Positions 17,860-28,341 of a stretch of 64,000 bases of DNA are shown one piece after another (the stretch's first letter is position 1; every line of letters begins with the position of its first letter). The position numbers were made by a program, and so were the translations under genes. Below the pieces are notes generated by a model. That model saw only the letters and a program-made list of their open reading frames with translations, did no database searches and had not been told where the DNA came from. Source of the stretch: Rheinheimera sp. (GTDB lineage Bacteria; Pseudomonadota; Gammaproteobacteria; Enterobacterales; Alteromonadaceae); the NCBI GenBank assembly GCA_003543135.1, contig DPJG01000023.1:1-64000 (forward strand), given 5' to 3'.

Positions 17860-18360
17860 CTATTGTTGCTTTGGCAATAAGGCCAGTTCTTCCTGAATAG
17901 CGTCGATAAACTGCCCTGGTTTGGTTCTTGGTGCATAACGTTTTACCACCACACCGTCTTTGTTCACCAGAAACTTAGTGAAGTTCCATTTAATAGCACG
18001 GGTTTTTAACAAACCTCTGGCCTGATCTTTCAGGTATTCAAACAAAGGTTCGGCTTCCGGGCCATTGACATTAATTTTCGCCAGCACCGGAAAACTGACG
18101 CCGTAATTGAGTTGGCAAAACTGCTGAATGGCTTGATCTGAAGCGGGCTCCTGTCCACCAAACTGATTGCAGGGAAAAGCCAGTACCACTAAACCCTGAT
18201 CTTTATATTGCTGATGTAAGGCTTCCAGTTCCTGATACTGTGGGGTAAAGCCACACTGGCTGGCGGTATTGACAATCAGCAGCACTTTATCGCGAAACTG
18301 ACCGAGATCGATCATTTCGCCTGTTGCTGTTTTCACTTTAAACTGGTGCACATTGGCCAT
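17860..18360 (-). CDS. Glutathione peroxidase family protein
   Basis: This 166-aa protein has the thioredoxin fold of the family, with peroxidatic Cys36 in NTASQCGFTPQY (Cys, not selenocysteine), the Gln in FPCNQFGGQEP and the Trp-Asn in KWNFTKFL, completing the catalytic tetrad. It is comparable to BtuE of E. coli, which reduces peroxides with thioredoxin or glutathione. I chose ATG at 18358-18360, with AGGAGA 5 bases upstream; a 13-codon extension has no ribosome site. It is divergent from the dehydrogenase gene at 18447. Confidence 0.92.
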   Translation of the reverse strand: MANVHQFKVKTATGEMIDLGQFRDKVLLIVNTASQCGFTPQYQELEALHQQYKDQGLVVLAFPCNQFGGQEPASDQAIQQFCQLNYGVSFPVLAKINVNGPEAEPLFEYLKDQARGLLKTRAIKWNFTKFLVNKDGVVVKRYAPRTKPGQFIDAIQEELALLPKQQ

Positions 18361-18446
18361 GAGTTCTCCTGTCGCGGGCATTTTTGCTATTTGTATCATA
18401 ACTTTGTAAGCTAAAGTTCAGTGTGTCACAGAATTAAGACAGTTAT

Positions 18447-19346
18447 ATGGCAAATGCAGCAAAAGAGTTCAGATTGGCCTTTATCGGCCTTGGGGTGATG
18501 GGATTTCCAATGGCTGGCCACCTGCAGCAAAAAGGCTATCAGGTGACAGTTTATAACCGAAGTGCCGACAAAGCAGCGGCCTGGGTGGCACAGTATGGCG
18601 GCGAAAGTGCTGCAACACCGGCGCAGGCAGCCAGGCAGGCCGACATGGTGATGCTCTGTGTTGGCAATGATGACGATGTACGCTCCGTGGTGTACGGCGA
18701 CAATGGCGTGTTGTCTGGTATGAAATCCGGTGCTTTATTGATTGACCACACCACGGCATCAGCTGATTTAGCCCGCGAACTGGCTGAAGTATGCAAAACA
18801 AAAAATATTGGGTTTCTTGATGCACCTGTGTCCGGTGGTCAGGCCGGGGCGCAAAATGGTCAACTGACTATTATGGTGGGTGGCGAAGCTGTACACTTTT
18901 CTAAAGCTGAAACCGTGCTGCAAAGTTATGCCAAAAGTTGTCGTTTATTAGGCGCTGCCGGAGCCGGCCAACTGGCAAAAATGGTTAATCAAATTTGTAT
19001 TGCCGGTGTGGTGCAGGGCTTGTCTGAAGCCCTGCATTTTGCCACTCAGGCCGGGCTTGATGTGAAGTCGGTACTGGATGTCATTTCAAAGGGAGCGGCC
19101 CAATCCTGGCAAATGGAAAACCGCGGTTACACTATGGTGGATGGCCAGTTTAATTTTGGTTTTGCCGTGGACTGGATGCGCAAAGATCTTGGCATCACGC
19201 TGCAGGAAGCAAGGCGCAATGGCGCTCAGCTGCCACTGACCGCACTGGTTGATCAGTTTTATGCCGAAGTCCAGGCTCAGGGCGGGGGGCGTTTTGATAC
19301 TTCCAGTCTTATTACCCGCTTTAAATCAGCGACCAAGGCCACTTAA
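18447..19346 (+). CDS. NAD(P)-dependent beta-hydroxyacid dehydrogenase (3-hydroxyisobutyrate dehydrogenase family)
   Basis: This 299-aa protein has the N-terminal Rossmann motif FIGLGVMGFPMAGHL (about 13-27), the substrate-binding DAPVSGGQAGAQNG and the catalytic Lys in GQLAKMVNQ. The helical C-terminal domain is complete. It is a paralogue of the 3-hydroxyisobutyrate dehydrogenase at 35675, but stands alone. Tartronate semialdehyde reductase or succinic semialdehyde reductase activities are equally possible; the substrate cannot be decided here. Its stop codon lies inside the terminator palindrome. Confidence 0.85.
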   Translation: MANAAKEFRLAFIGLGVMGFPMAGHLQQKGYQVTVYNRSADKAAAWVAQYGGESAATPAQAARQADMVMLCVGNDDDVRSVVYGDNGVLSGMKSGALLIDHTTASADLARELAEVCKTKNIGFLDAPVSGGQAGAQNGQLTIMVGGEAVHFSKAETVLQSYAKSCRLLGAAGAGQLAKMVNQICIAGVVQGLSEALHFATQAGLDVKSVLDVISKGAAQSWQMENRGYTMVDGQFNFGFAVDWMRKDLGITLQEARRNGAQLPLTALVDQFYAEVQAQGGGRFDTSSLITRFKSATKAT

Positions 19347-19358
19347 GTGGCCTTTTTT
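19335..19358 (+). terminator. Terminator overlapping a stop codon
   Basis: AAGGCCACTT/AAGTGGCCTT is a perfect 20-base palindrome (19335-19354) followed by T. The stop codon TAA at 19344-19346 is at its centre, so the last coding bases double as the terminator arm. Confidence 0.85.
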
Positions 19359-19533
19359 CTGGCCGTTTACCGTGCTGATGATACCTGTTGTTGTTCCGGT
19401 CTTTGCTAAATAAGAAAAAGTGTATATTTAATGTGCGGTTAACTTTTTGTGTATAAATCTCTGTGATTTTTACGGGCACTTTTATTTTGCTGTGATACAA
19501 TTTTGTAACTTTATGTGTTTATGTTGTGAAATT

Positions 19534-20031
19534 ATGAATTTTATTGATATAGGCTGGCAGCTGTATCTGATTTTATTCAGCCTGCTGGTCGGGATCCCCG
19601 CGATGATTGGCTTGATCTTGTATCGTCTGGATCAACGCTGGTTAAAACCTTTGTTATGGTCTGTGCCTGCCTGCGCTTCGTTATTTTTATGGTCGGCCTG
19701 GTGGTTAACCCGTAACTCGGTCGAAATAGGCGACAACAGCATGTTGTTGCAGGCTGGCTTTTACCAGGCGACAGTAACTGATCTGTCATTGCCCCAAAGT
19801 GTTATCGACGTTATACCGCAGGAAGAACTCGGGCAGTACCGGCCTGATGTTGCCATTAATGGCATTAACCTGCCCGATTATCAGGTGGGGTGGTATCTGC
19901 TGGCCAATGGCAAAATGGCATTTGTGATGCTGATTGGCAACCCGGCTGAAATTACCTTAGTCAGCACGCCAAGCACTACAGCGCTGGTGGGGGGGAATAT
20001 TCACCAACGCGATTTAGTTGCAGCACAATAG
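19534..20031 (+). CDS. Membrane protein with C-terminal bacterial PH-like domain
   Basis: This 165-aa protein is not one I can name. It has two membrane segments (about 8-30 and 38-58), then a soluble region of about 105 residues containing INGINLPDYQVGWYLLANGKMAFVMLIG, which resembles the small bacterial PH-like domains found on membrane proteins. The function is unknown. I chose ATG 19534 because the upstream extension of 29 codons is Cys/Phe-rich and unlike a real N-terminus, but no good ribosome site precedes it. It is preceded by an AT-rich region and followed by a strong terminator, so it is a single-gene unit. Confidence 0.7.
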   Translation: MNFIDIGWQLYLILFSLLVGIPAMIGLILYRLDQRWLKPLLWSVPACASLFLWSAWWLTRNSVEIGDNSMLLQAGFYQATVTDLSLPQSVIDVIPQEELGQYRPDVAINGINLPDYQVGWYLLANGKMAFVMLIGNPAEITLVSTPSTTALVGGNIHQRDLVAAQ

Positions 20032-20044
20032 CTCCACGGCATAA

Positions 20045-20074
20045 TAAAAAAGCCCGCATTGCGGGCTTTTTTAT
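20045..20074. terminator. Bidirectional intrinsic terminator
   Basis: AAAAAAGCCCGC pairs with GCGGGCTTTTTT around ATT (loop 20058-20060). It lies between the converging membrane-protein gene and the end of the liu operon. Confidence 0.92.
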
Positions 20075-20108
20075 TGCTGATGGTCTGTGATCCTGGCCGG
20101 AACAGACG

Positions 20109-20768
20109 TTAGGCAAATACCATCTCAGGCACTTCACCTTTAATCACTAATTTACCGGCAGTTTTTTGCTGAATTTCTTCAACGCTGACCCCAGGTGCTC
20201 TTTCCAGTAAGTGGAAAGCGCCGTCTTTGACTTCAAGCACTGCTAAGTCGGTGACGATCTTTTTCACACAGCCAACACCGGTCAGCGGCAGGGTACAGGC
20301 ATCGAGGAGCTTAGAGCTGCCGTATTTATCAGCGTGCGTCATAGTCACCACAATATTCTGCGCACCAGCCACCAGATCCATGGCACCGCCCATACCTTTA
20401 ACCAGTTTGCCTGGGATCATCCAGCTGGCGATATTGCCGTTTTGGTCTACTTCAAAAGCACCTAATACGGTTAAATCCACATGGCCACCGCGGATCATGG
20501 CAAAACTTTCAGCTGAACTGAAAATCGCCGCGCCTTTAATCGCAGTGACTGTTTCTTTACCAGCGTTGATCATATCAGCGTCAATCTCTGCTTCAGTCGG
20601 GTAAGGGCCCATACCCAATAAACCGTTTTCTGATTGCAACATCACTTCAATGCCAGCTGGTACATAGTTGGCCACTAAAGTTGGAATACCAATACCTAAA
20701 TTTACGTAATAACCGTCTTTAAGTTCCTGCGCTACACGCATTGCGACCTGTTCACGGGATAATGCCAT
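20109..20768 (-). CDS. scoB: Acetoacetate:succinyl-CoA 3-oxoacid CoA-transferase, subunit B
   Basis: This 219-aa protein belongs to CoA transferase family I, beta chain: [15 protein letters not shown] near the start and the catalytic Glu in [12 protein letters not shown]. With subunit A it transfers CoA from succinyl-CoA (or acetyl-CoA, AtoA-like) to acetoacetate. It is the last gene of the liu operon, 11 bases after scoA, and removes the acetoacetate made by HMG-CoA lyase. Substrate preference between Sco and Ato types is inferred from the leucine context. Confidence 0.93.
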   Translation of the reverse strand: MALSREQVAMRVAQELKDGYYVNLGIGIPTLVANYVPAGIEVMLQSENGLLGMGPYPTEAEIDADMINAGKETVTAIKGAAIFSSAESFAMIRGGHVDLTVLGAFEVDQNGNIASWMIPGKLVKGMGGAMDLVAGAQNIVVTMTHADKYGSSKLLDACTLPLTGVGCVKKIVTDLAVLEVKDGAFHLLERAPGVSVEEIQQKTAGKLVIKGEVPEMVFA

Positions 20769-20779
20769 TTTTCTGCTCC

Positions 20780-21481
20780 TTAACCTTGGCGAACCATACG
20801 ACGTTCAATGCGTTTTTCGAATTTGGCCTGAATGACCCTTTGCACATAAATGCCAGGGGTGTGAATTTGTGACGGCTCAAGTTCACCGGGCTCTACAATT
20901 TCTTCGACTTCCGCCACAGTAATTTTGCCGGCTGTTGCCACCATAGGGTTAAAGTTCATCGCAGTGTGGCGGAAGACTAAGTTGCCGTAACGGTCGGCTT
21001 TCCAGGCGCGCACTATGGCAAAATCGCCGGTGATAGAAGGCTCTAACACGTAGTTGCGGCCATTAATTTCACGGGTTTCTTTACCTTCAGCCACCGGTGT
21101 GCCGTAGCCTGTCGCGGTAAAAAAGGCCGGAATACCTGCACCACCGGCGCGGATTTTTTCTGCCAGTGTGCCTTGTGGCGTCAGTTCTACTTCTAACTCG
21201 CCACTTAATAGTTGTTTTTCAAACAAAGCGTTTTCACCGACATACGAAGCCACCATTTTTTTGATTTGGCGATCTTCCAGTAATACACCCAAACCAAAAC
21301 CGTCGACACCACAGTTGTTAGACACCACAGTTAAATCGCGGGTACCCATTTTTTTGATTTGTGCAATTAAACCTTCCGGAATGCCACACAGGCCAAAACC
21401 GCCGGCTATCACTGTCATGCCATTTTCCAGGCCTGCCATTGCTTCGTCGTAGCTGTGTACAACTTTATTAAACCCTGCCAT
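20780..21481 (-). CDS. scoA: Acetoacetate:succinyl-CoA 3-oxoacid CoA-transferase, subunit A
   Basis: This 233-aa protein is the alpha chain of family I CoA transferases, with the CoA-binding Gly-rich segment [16 protein letters not shown] (about 20-35) and the later [16 protein letters not shown]. It pairs with the downstream subunit B. The gene lies 56 bases after liuE in the operon. Together with a thiolase the pair completes conversion of leucine carbon to acetyl-CoA. It could equally be called AtoD. Confidence 0.93.
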   Translation of the reverse strand: MAGFNKVVHSYDEAMAGLENGMTVIAGGFGLCGIPEGLIAQIKKMGTRDLTVVSNNCGVDGFGLGVLLEDRQIKKMVASYVGENALFEKQLLSGELEVELTPQGTLAEKIRAGGAGIPAFFTATGYGTPVAEGKETREINGRNYVLEPSITGDFAIVRAWKADRYGNLVFRHTAMNFNPMVATAGKITVAEVEEIVEPGELEPSQIHTPGIYVQRVIQAKFEKRIERRMVRQG

Positions 21482-21537
21482 TTGAAGTCCTCTTCATTTT
21501 TATATGCTGTGTTGCCGCTGCGTTGCCCAAAAGCGGC

Positions 21538-22464
21538 TTAATTCTGCTGACATTTGGCTTTGAGCGCCAATCCTACTTTAGAACTAGGCGTTTTCCCCAA
21601 AGCTTCTGCAATAGCCCAGCCCGCGCGGGCGAGCGTATTTAAATCAACACCATGGTTTATGCCAAGGCCGCTTAGTAAATACACCACATCTTCAGTGGCA
21701 ACATTGCCTGACGCGCCGGCAGCATAAGGGCAACCGCCCAGGCCTGCCACTGCGCTGTCGACCACAGCCACACCACGGCTTAGCGCTGCGTAAATATTTG
21801 TTAACGCTTGGCCATAAGTGTCGTGAAAATGTACGGCAATTTTGTCCACAGGCACCACTTCAAGCACTGCATCGAGCATCAACAGCACTTTGGCCGGCGT
21901 ACCCACACCTATGGTGTCGCCTAAAGAAATTTCATAACAGCCCATATCGAGTAAGGCTTTAGCGACCCGTGCAACTTCAGCTGGCGCTACATCGCCCTGA
22001 TAAGGGCAACCCACCACACAAGACACATAACCACGCACGCGCAGGCCATCGGCTTTGGCAGCTGCCACAACGGGCTCAAAACGCGCCAGGCTTTCGCTGA
22101 TAGAACAGTTGATATTTTTCTGGCTGAAGGCTTCAGAAGCAGCACCAAAAATGGCGACCTCATCTGCACCTGCGGCTTTGGCGGCCTGATACCCCTGTAA
22201 GTTGGGGGTGAGTGCTGTATAAGTCACACCTTTTTTGCGCTGGATACCGGCAAATACCGCAGCTGAATCGGCCATTTGTGGCACCCACTTGGGGCTGACA
22301 AAAGAGCCGGTTTCAATGGTGGTTAAACCGGCATCAGCCAAAGCATTGACCAGCGCTATTTTGGCGGCAAGGGGCACAGCCACTTCGTTTTGCAAACCAT
22401 CACGTGGACCAACTTCAACAATTTGCACCTGCTTTGGGAAAGCGTTTTGAGTGAACTGACTCAT
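21538..22464 (-). CDS. liuE: Hydroxymethylglutaryl-CoA lyase
   Basis: This 308-aa TIM-barrel enzyme contains [12 protein letters not shown] (catalytic Arg-Asp), a HFHDTYGQ metal-binding segment and [20 protein letters not shown] with the active-site Cys. It splits HMG-CoA into acetyl-CoA and acetoacetate, the last liu step. I chose ATG at 22462-22464, with GGAGG about 7 bases upstream; a 15-codon extension into liuD is not supported. One base separates it from the liuD stop, a sign of tight coupling. Confidence 0.95.
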   Translation of the reverse strand: MSQFTQNAFPKQVQIVEVGPRDGLQNEVAVPLAAKIALVNALADAGLTTIETGSFVSPKWVPQMADSAAVFAGIQRKKGVTYTALTPNLQGYQAAKAAGADEVAIFGAASEAFSQKNINCSISESLARFEPVVAAAKADGLRVRGYVSCVVGCPYQGDVAPAEVARVAKALLDMGCYEISLGDTIGVGTPAKVLLMLDAVLEVVPVDKIAVHFHDTYGQALTNIYAALSRGVAVVDSAVAGLGGCPYAAGASGNVATEDVVYLLSGLGINHGVDLNTLARAGWAIAEALGKTPSSKVGLALKAKCQQN

Positions 22465-22465
22465 G

Positions 22466-24442
22466 TTAAGCCTCCGTTTTGGCGGCAAAATCCACCAGCT
22501 CGGCACCATCTTTGACTAAGTCACCGGCGGCATAAAACAGTGCATTCACCACACCTGCAGCCGGCGCTTTAATGGCATATTCCATTTTCATGGCTTCCAT
22601 CACCAGCAGCGTCTGACCCGCTTCTACTTCCTGGCCTGCGCTGACCAGCACAGCGACCACAGTGCCATTCATTGGCGCTTTTAAACTGCCGGCACTTTCG
22701 TCGTTTGTGGCAACTTCAACTGTGGTTTTGTAATCAAAATCAAAACGTTGTTGTTTGATAAACACAGAGACAGTGTCGCCGTACTGATTGACCCGAACCT
22801 TACATTGATGGCCGCTGATATTGGCCATCAATTCGTCCTGTTGCAGCTGGGCTTTAATGGTTAAACATAAATCGCCCACACAGACCACAAAGGCATCAGA
22901 AGATTGGGTGATCTGCACCGTCTTAGCGGTTTCATCCTGAGTCAGCACAAAACTGACGCTGGCATTTTCGTTCATGCGCCAGCCAATGGCCGACTGCCAT
23001 GGTGAGCTGGTTGTGCCTGCCGGCTGCTGTTTTAACAATAAATACAAAGCGGCCAGGATCAGCGCTTGGGTAGGCTCCTGCTGCTCAGGGGCAAACAACA
23101 CTTTTTGATGATGTTCAATAAAATGGGTGTCGAGTTCGGCTTTGGCAAAAGCCGGATGTTCTACCAAACGGGTTAAAAAGTTTAAATTGGTTTTAACCCC
23201 GGCAATACGGTAATCGTCCAGTGCGCGACGCATGCGGGCGATAGCACGATCGCGGCTTTCATCCCAGACAATCAGTTTGGCGATCATCGGGTCGTAAAAA
23301 GGCGACACTTCGTCGTTTTCTACTACTCCGGTGTCAATACGCACATGGCGGTTGGCGTCCGGCTGACGTAAATAGGTCAGTTTACCTGTGGCTGGCAGGA
23401 AGTTATTGTCTGGATCTTCAGCATACACCCGCACTTCAATAGCATGACCATCCAGCGGAATTTCAGCTTGTGTCAGTGGTAGCGGCTGATTAGCGGCCAC
23501 CAATAACTGCCATTTGACTAAGTCCTGACCTGTGATCATTTCGGTGATCGGATGCTCCACCTGTAAACGGGTGTTCATTTCCATAAAATAGAAAGAACCA
23601 TCTTCGTCAAACAGGAACTCCACAGTACCGGCTCCGGCGTAACCAATAGCCTGCGCCGCTTTAACCGCTGCTTCGCCCATGGCTTTACGCTGTGCTGCGG
23701 TAAAGTTGGGTGCCGGCGCTTCTTCAATCACTTTTTGATGGCGGCGCTGAATAGAGCAGTCGCGTTCATGTAAATACACTGCATTGCCAAAATTATCGGC
23801 AAACACCTGAATTTCCACGTGCCGTGGTTTGGTCAGATACCTTTCCATCAGGATTTTATCGTTACCAAAACCATTTAAGGCTTCACGCTTGGCACTTTGC
23901 AGCTGCTCGAGAAACTCGGATTTTTGCCACACCACTTTCATGCCTTTGCCACCGCCGCCATAAGCGGCTTTGAGCAGCAGCGGGTAACCCACTTTGTCGG
24001 CTTCCAAAGCTAAAAAGGCTTCATCCTGATTGTCACCATGGTAACCCGGTACCAGCGGCACACCGGCTTTACTCATAATTTCTTTGGCGGCACTTTTACT
24101 GCCCATAGCCGCAATAGCAGGCACTGGCGGGCCAATAAAAACCACACCGGCTTTGGCGCAGGCCTCGGCAAACTCTTCATTTTCCGATAAAAAGCCATAA
24201 CCAGGGTGAACGGCCTGAGCGCCGGATTTTTGGGCTATGTCGAGAATTTTGTCAGCGCGTAAATAAGATTCTTTGCTCGGTGCCGGGCCTAATAAATAAG
24301 CTTCGTCGGCCATTTGCACATGGCGGGCGTTGGCGTCCGCTTCCGAATACACAGCCACACAACGAATGCCCAGCTGATGTGCGGTTTTAATCACTCGACA
24401 GGCAATTTCACCGCGGTTGGCTATTAAAATTTTCTGAAACAT
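22466..24442 (-). CDS. liuD: Methylcrotonyl-CoA carboxylase, biotin-carrying alpha subunit
   Basis: This 658-aa protein has a biotin carboxylase region (1-450: [23 protein letters not shown] in the ATP grasp, [14 protein letters not shown]), a middle BT-like region and a C-terminal biotinyl domain with Lys619 in MEAMKM. With LiuB it carboxylates 3-methylcrotonyl-CoA to 3-methylglutaconyl-CoA. I chose ATG at 24440-24442 because [12 protein letters not shown] is the family N-terminus; a 51-codon extension overlaps liuC and is spurious. One base separates it from the liuC stop. Neighbours rule out propionyl- or acetyl-CoA carboxylase. Confidence 0.95.
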   Translation of the reverse strand: MFQKILIANRGEIACRVIKTAHQLGIRCVAVYSEADANARHVQMADEAYLLGPAPSKESYLRADKILDIAQKSGAQAVHPGYGFLSENEEFAEACAKAGVVFIGPPVPAIAAMGSKSAAKEIMSKAGVPLVPGYHGDNQDEAFLALEADKVGYPLLLKAAYGGGGKGMKVVWQKSEFLEQLQSAKREALNGFGNDKILMERYLTKPRHVEIQVFADNFGNAVYLHERDCSIQRRHQKVIEEAPAPNFTAAQRKAMGEAAVKAAQAIGYAGAGTVEFLFDEDGSFYFMEMNTRLQVEHPITEMITGQDLVKWQLLVAANQPLPLTQAEIPLDGHAIEVRVYAEDPDNNFLPATGKLTYLRQPDANRHVRIDTGVVENDEVSPFYDPMIAKLIVWDESRDRAIARMRRALDDYRIAGVKTNLNFLTRLVEHPAFAKAELDTHFIEHHQKVLFAPEQQEPTQALILAALYLLLKQQPAGTTSSPWQSAIGWRMNENASVSFVLTQDETAKTVQITQSSDAFVVCVGDLCLTIKAQLQQDELMANISGHQCKVRVNQYGDTVSVFIKQQRFDFDYKTTVEVATNDESAGSLKAPMNGTVVAVLVSAGQEVEAGQTLLVMEAMKMEYAIKAPAAGVVNALFYAAGDLVKDGAELVDFAAKTEA

Positions 24443-24443
24443 A

Positions 24444-25289
24444 TTAAGCCTGTCCTTTATTGTCTGTATCTTGAGTGTCTGCAGCATGCTGCCTTTGTTG
24501 CCAGGCCGGTGTGCGTTTTTGTAAAAAGGCCGATAAACCTTCCTGGCCTTCGCCGGATACCCGAATTTGGGCGATACGGCGGCTGGTTTCGTCAATTAAA
24601 GCCTGAGTGGTTGGCTGATTGGCCACGGTAAATATTAAGTCTTTTGCCGCTTTTACCGCTGCCGGGCTGTTAGCCAGCAGGGTTTGCACCATGGCATCGG
24701 ACACACCATGCAGTTCATCTTCGCTCACCAGCTGATGTAACAAACCTAAATGCAAAGCTTCGGCAGCAAAAAAACGCTCGGCCGTTAAAAAATACCGGCG
24801 GCTGGCACGTTCGCCAATAGCGCGCACTACATAGGGGCTGATCACTGCTGGTATTAAACCAATTTTGACTTCGCTCAAACAAAAGCTGGCTTTGTCACTG
24901 GCGATGGCAATATCACAACAAGCCACTAAACCTACAGCACCACCAAAAGCTGCACCTTGTACTATGGCAAGCGTTGGGGCAGGGAAGTTGTCGAGTTTTT
25001 GCATCAGCCTGGCAAGTTCACCGGCGTCCTGCAGATTTTCAGCATAGTTTTTGTCGGCCATGGAGCGCATCCAGCCTAAATCGGCGCCAGCGCTAAAGTT
25101 TTTGCCGCTGGAACGCAGCAATAACACCCGGACTTGCGGGTTTGTTGCAAACAAATCCAGCGCCTGAATAAGCTCCTGGATCATGTTATCGTCAAAAGCG
25201 TTATGCACTTCAGGACGGTTCAGAACCAGCTGCGCCACGCCACGCGCGTCGATGGCAGTGCTGATGTAATTAAAATTCTGGTTTTGCAT
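24444..25289 (-). CDS. liuC: Methylglutaconyl-CoA hydratase (enoyl-CoA hydratase family)
   Basis: This 281-aa crotonase-fold protein contains SSGKNFSAGADLGWM (oxyanion hole and CoA binding) and GAAFGGAVGLVACCDIAIA followed by EVKIGLIPAVISPYV. In the liu operon it should hydrate 3-methylglutaconyl-CoA to HMG-CoA. Two ATGs are adjacent; GGGAG is 3 bases before the first and 6 before the second, so I chose the second. The C-terminal 15 residues are hydrophilic and run up to the liuD start. Confidence 0.92.
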   Translation of the reverse strand: MQNQNFNYISTAIDARGVAQLVLNRPEVHNAFDDNMIQELIQALDLFATNPQVRVLLLRSSGKNFSAGADLGWMRSMADKNYAENLQDAGELARLMQKLDNFPAPTLAIVQGAAFGGAVGLVACCDIAIASDKASFCLSEVKIGLIPAVISPYVVRAIGERASRRYFLTAERFFAAEALHLGLLHQLVSEDELHGVSDAMVQTLLANSPAAVKAAKDLIFTVANQPTTQALIDETSRRIAQIRVSGEGQEGLSAFLQKRTPAWQQRQHAADTQDTDNKGQA

Positions 25290-25301
25290 CATCAGCTCCC
25301 G

Positions 25302-26909
25302 TTACATGCGGAACACGCCAAAGCGTGTCTCTTCAATAGGCGCGTTCAGTGAAGCGGCTAAAGCCAGGCCAACCACCATCCGGGTTTGCGCAGGGTCAAT
25401 AATGCCATCGTCCCATAAGCGGCCAGAGGCGTAATAAGGGTGACCCTGCTGTTCGTACTGCTCGATAATAGGTTTTTTAAGTGCAGCTTCAGCCTCCGCC
25501 GATAAAGTTTCGCCTTTGCGGGCTAAACCATCTTTGGTCACCTGCGCCATCACGCCCGCAGCCTGTTCACCACCCATCACTGAAATACGGGCGTTTGGCC
25601 ACATCCACATCATGGTTGGGTCGTAAGCCCGGCCACACATACCATAGTTACCGGCGCCATAAGAGCCGCCAATTAACACGGTAAATTTTGGTACCTTGGC
25701 GCAGGAAACGGCCGTCACCATTTTGGCACCGTGTTTGGCAATACCTTCGGCTTCGTATTTTTGACCAACCATAAAACCTGTGATGTTTTGCAGGAACAGC
25801 AGCGGAATTTTGCGCTGGCAACAGAGCTCGATAAAATGCGCGCCTTTTTGCGCGGACTCTGAAAATAAAATGCCGTTATTGGCAACTATGCCCACCGGAT
25901 TGCCAAAAATACGGGCAAAACCACAGACCAGCGTGGGGCCATACAGTTGTTTAAATTCATCAAAATCAGAACCATCGACAATGCGGGCGATGACTTCACG
26001 TACATCAAATGGTTTTTTCAAATCGGTGCCCACAATGCCGTATAACTCTTTGGCATCAAACAGCGGTTCCTGAGAAGGTTTGACATCCCGAAGCTGCGGT
26101 GCAGCGCGGTTTAGGCGGGCAATGCTGTTACGCGCCAGCTGCAGTGCATGTTCATCGTTTTGTGCGTAGTGGTCGGCAACACCTGAGATACGGCAATGTA
26201 CATCAGCACCGCCTAAATCTTCAGCTGAGACTTCTTCGCCGGTGGCGGCTTTGACCAGTGGCGGACCGGCCAGGAATATAGTGCCTTGTTCTTTGACGAT
26301 AATAGATTCATCCGCCATGGCAGGCACATAAGCGCCACCTGCAGTACAAAGGCCCATTACCACGGCAATTTGCGGAATACCTTTGGCCGACATATTGGCC
26401 TGATTAAAGAAAATCCGTCCAAAATGCAGTTTGTCCGGGAATACATCGTCCTGACGAGGCAGGTTGGCACCACCGGAATCGACCAGATAAATACAAGGCA
26501 GCTGACAACGTTCGGCAATTTCCTGGGCGCGTAAATGCTTTTTCACCGTCAGTGGATAATAAGTGCCGCCTTTGACTGTCGCGTCGTTCGCCACAATCAT
26601 ACATTCAACACCACTGACCCGGCCTATACCGGCGACCACACCAGCTGCTGGCACATAGTCGTCATAACACTGCCATGCGGCAAACTGGCCAATTTCTAAA
26701 AAGGGTGAGCCAGGGTCCAGCAGCTTTTGAATACGGTCACGCACAAACAACTTACCGCGGCTGGTATGACGGGCAATCAGGGCTTCACCGCCACCGAGTT
26801 TAATTTGCTGCACTTTGCTGTTGAGATCGTCCACCAGAGCTTGCATCGCTTCTGCGTTTTGCAAAAACTCTGCACTTCTTGGGTTAATTTTGCTGCTTAA
26901 TCTGGTCAC
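25302..26909 (-). CDS. liuB: Methylcrotonyl-CoA carboxylase, carboxyltransferase beta subunit
   Basis: This 535-aa protein has both carboxyltransferase half-domains: [19 protein letters not shown] and [19 protein letters not shown] in the first, GITGF-type [16 protein letters not shown] and [18 protein letters not shown] in the second. It transfers carboxyl from biotin on LiuD to methylcrotonyl-CoA. No ATG is available. Two GTG codons lie 9 bases apart; the one at 26907-26909 has AAGG about 8 bases upstream and gives 535 aa, the usual family length, so I chose it. It lies 262 bases after liuA, with an inverted-repeat element in the gap. Confidence 0.95.
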   Translation of the reverse strand: MTRLSSKINPRSAEFLQNAEAMQALVDDLNSKVQQIKLGGGEALIARHTSRGKLFVRDRIQKLLDPGSPFLEIGQFAAWQCYDDYVPAAGVVAGIGRVSGVECMIVANDATVKGGTYYPLTVKKHLRAQEIAERCQLPCIYLVDSGGANLPRQDDVFPDKLHFGRIFFNQANMSAKGIPQIAVVMGLCTAGGAYVPAMADESIIVKEQGTIFLAGPPLVKAATGEEVSAEDLGGADVHCRISGVADHYAQNDEHALQLARNSIARLNRAAPQLRDVKPSQEPLFDAKELYGIVGTDLKKPFDVREVIARIVDGSDFDEFKQLYGPTLVCGFARIFGNPVGIVANNGILFSESAQKGAHFIELCCQRKIPLLFLQNITGFMVGQKYEAEGIAKHGAKMVTAVSCAKVPKFTVLIGGSYGAGNYGMCGRAYDPTMMWMWPNARISVMGGEQAAGVMAQVTKDGLARKGETLSAEAEAALKKPIIEQYEQQGHPYYASGRLWDDGIIDPAQTRMVVGLALAASLNAPIEETRFGVFRM

Positions 26910-27051
26910 TGAAGTCACCTTTAGAAATTATTGGAAGTCGCGCTGTGTCTGTCACTGCGCTTTTTGCTCTTACCGCGACGAAAGCAGGGGCGCAGCCCCG
27001 GAGTCGGATTAAAAACTTATTGATCAGGGCAGATGATGTTGGGGATGTCGG

Positions 27052-27138
27052 CTACAAAAAAGCCGACCGTTGAGCAGCATGGATGCTGCGAAACGAGCCC
27101 CCCAGGGATGGGTTGATGGGCGTGTCGGCGTTTTGTAG
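27052..27138. repeat. Inverted-repeat element inside the liu operon
   Basis: In the gap between liuA and liuB, a 16-base left end (27052-27067, CTACAAAAAAGCCGAC) is an imperfect inverted copy of a 15-base right end (27124-27138, GTCGGCGTTTTGTAG). A perfect hairpin GCAGCAT-GG-ATGCTGC is at 27074-27089, then a conserved-looking stretch rich in G and C. The 87-base layout resembles small palindromic intergenic repeats of Alteromonadales genomes. It has no coding potential. Whether it recurs in this genome cannot be seen from one window. Confidence 0.55.
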
Positions 27139-27171
27139 GCGGCAATCCCCTTTACAAAGATTGCCGTGCAA

Positions 27172-28341
27172 TTAATTCGACTCGTTAAACAGTTCCCGGC
27201 CTATCAGCATACGACGGATCTCCGAGGTACCGGCGCCAATTTCATAGAGCTTAGCGTCACGTAATAAACGGCCTGTCGGGTATTCGTTGATATAACCGTT
27301 ACCACCGAGCAGCTGAATGGCATCCAGCGCCATTTTGGTGGCGAGCTCTGCGGTGTACAAAATTACCGCTGCGGCGTCTTTACGGGTGGTTTCACCGCGG
27401 TCACAAGCTTTGGCAACTGTGTAAGCGTAAGCTTTGGCGGCATTCATCTGAGTGTACATATCGGCAATTTTGCCCTGCACCAGCTGGAACTCACCGATAG
27501 CCTGACCAAATTGTTTGCGGTCATGAATATAAGGCACAACGATGTCCATACAAGCTTGCATAATGCCAAGCGGACCACCTGATAACACCAGACGTTCGTA
27601 ATCCAGACCCGACATCAATACCCGAACGCCTGAACCTACAGAACCCAGCACGTTTTCTTCCGGTACTTCACAGTCTTCAAACACCAGCTCACAGGTGTTA
27701 GAACCGCGCATGCCGAGTTTGTCGAGTTTTTGCGCCTGAGAAAAACCTTTAAAACCACGTTCTACGATAAAAGCGGTAATGCCTTTTGAGCCTGCGTTGA
27801 CGTCGGTTTTGGCATAAATCACATAAGTGTCGGCATCCGGGCCATTGGTGATCCACATTTTGTTGCCGTTTAAAATGTATTTATCACCGCGTTTTTCTGC
27901 ACGCAGTTTCATCGAAACCACATCAGAGCCGGCGTTAGGCTCAGACATCGCCAAAGCACCAATATGCTCGCCAGAGCACAGTTTTGGCAGATATTTCATT
28001 TTTTGCGCTTCGTTGCCGTTTTTGAAAATCTGGTTTACACACAGATTCGAGTGAGCGCCATAAGACAAACCAACAGAAGCGGAGGCACGGCTGATTTCTT
28101 CCATCGCCACAATGTGGGCTAAATAACCTAAACCAGAACCACCGTATTTTTCGTCAACTGTCACGCCAAGCAAACCTAAGTCGCCAAACTTACGCCATAA
28201 GTCATTTGGAAAAGCGTTGTCATGATCAATTTGGGCGGCACGTGGGGCAATTTCTTCGCGGGCAAAGGCGTTGACCTGTTCGCGGATCATATCGACCATT
28301 TCACCCAGGTCGAAGTTAAGCGATTTATAACTGCTAATCAT
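27172..28341 (-). CDS. liuA: Isovaleryl-CoA dehydrogenase
   Basis: This 389-aa acyl-CoA dehydrogenase has the N-terminal helical domain, a middle beta-domain with [16 protein letters not shown] and [14 protein letters not shown], and a C-terminal FAD domain ending [20 protein letters not shown]. It oxidises isovaleryl-CoA to 3-methylcrotonyl-CoA and passes electrons to ETF. Its position directly after liuR and before the methylcrotonyl-CoA carboxylase genes fixes the substrate. Its ATG overlaps the liuR stop (ATGA). Confidence 0.94.
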   Translation of the reverse strand: MISSYKSLNFDLGEMVDMIREQVNAFAREEIAPRAAQIDHDNAFPNDLWRKFGDLGLLGVTVDEKYGGSGLGYLAHIVAMEEISRASASVGLSYGAHSNLCVNQIFKNGNEAQKMKYLPKLCSGEHIGALAMSEPNAGSDVVSMKLRAEKRGDKYILNGNKMWITNGPDADTYVIYAKTDVNAGSKGITAFIVERGFKGFSQAQKLDKLGMRGSNTCELVFEDCEVPEENVLGSVGSGVRVLMSGLDYERLVLSGGPLGIMQACMDIVVPYIHDRKQFGQAIGEFQLVQGKIADMYTQMNAAKAYAYTVAKACDRGETTRKDAAAVILYTAELATKMALDAIQLLGGNGYINEYPTGRLLRDAKLYEIGAGTSEIRRMLIGRELFNESN

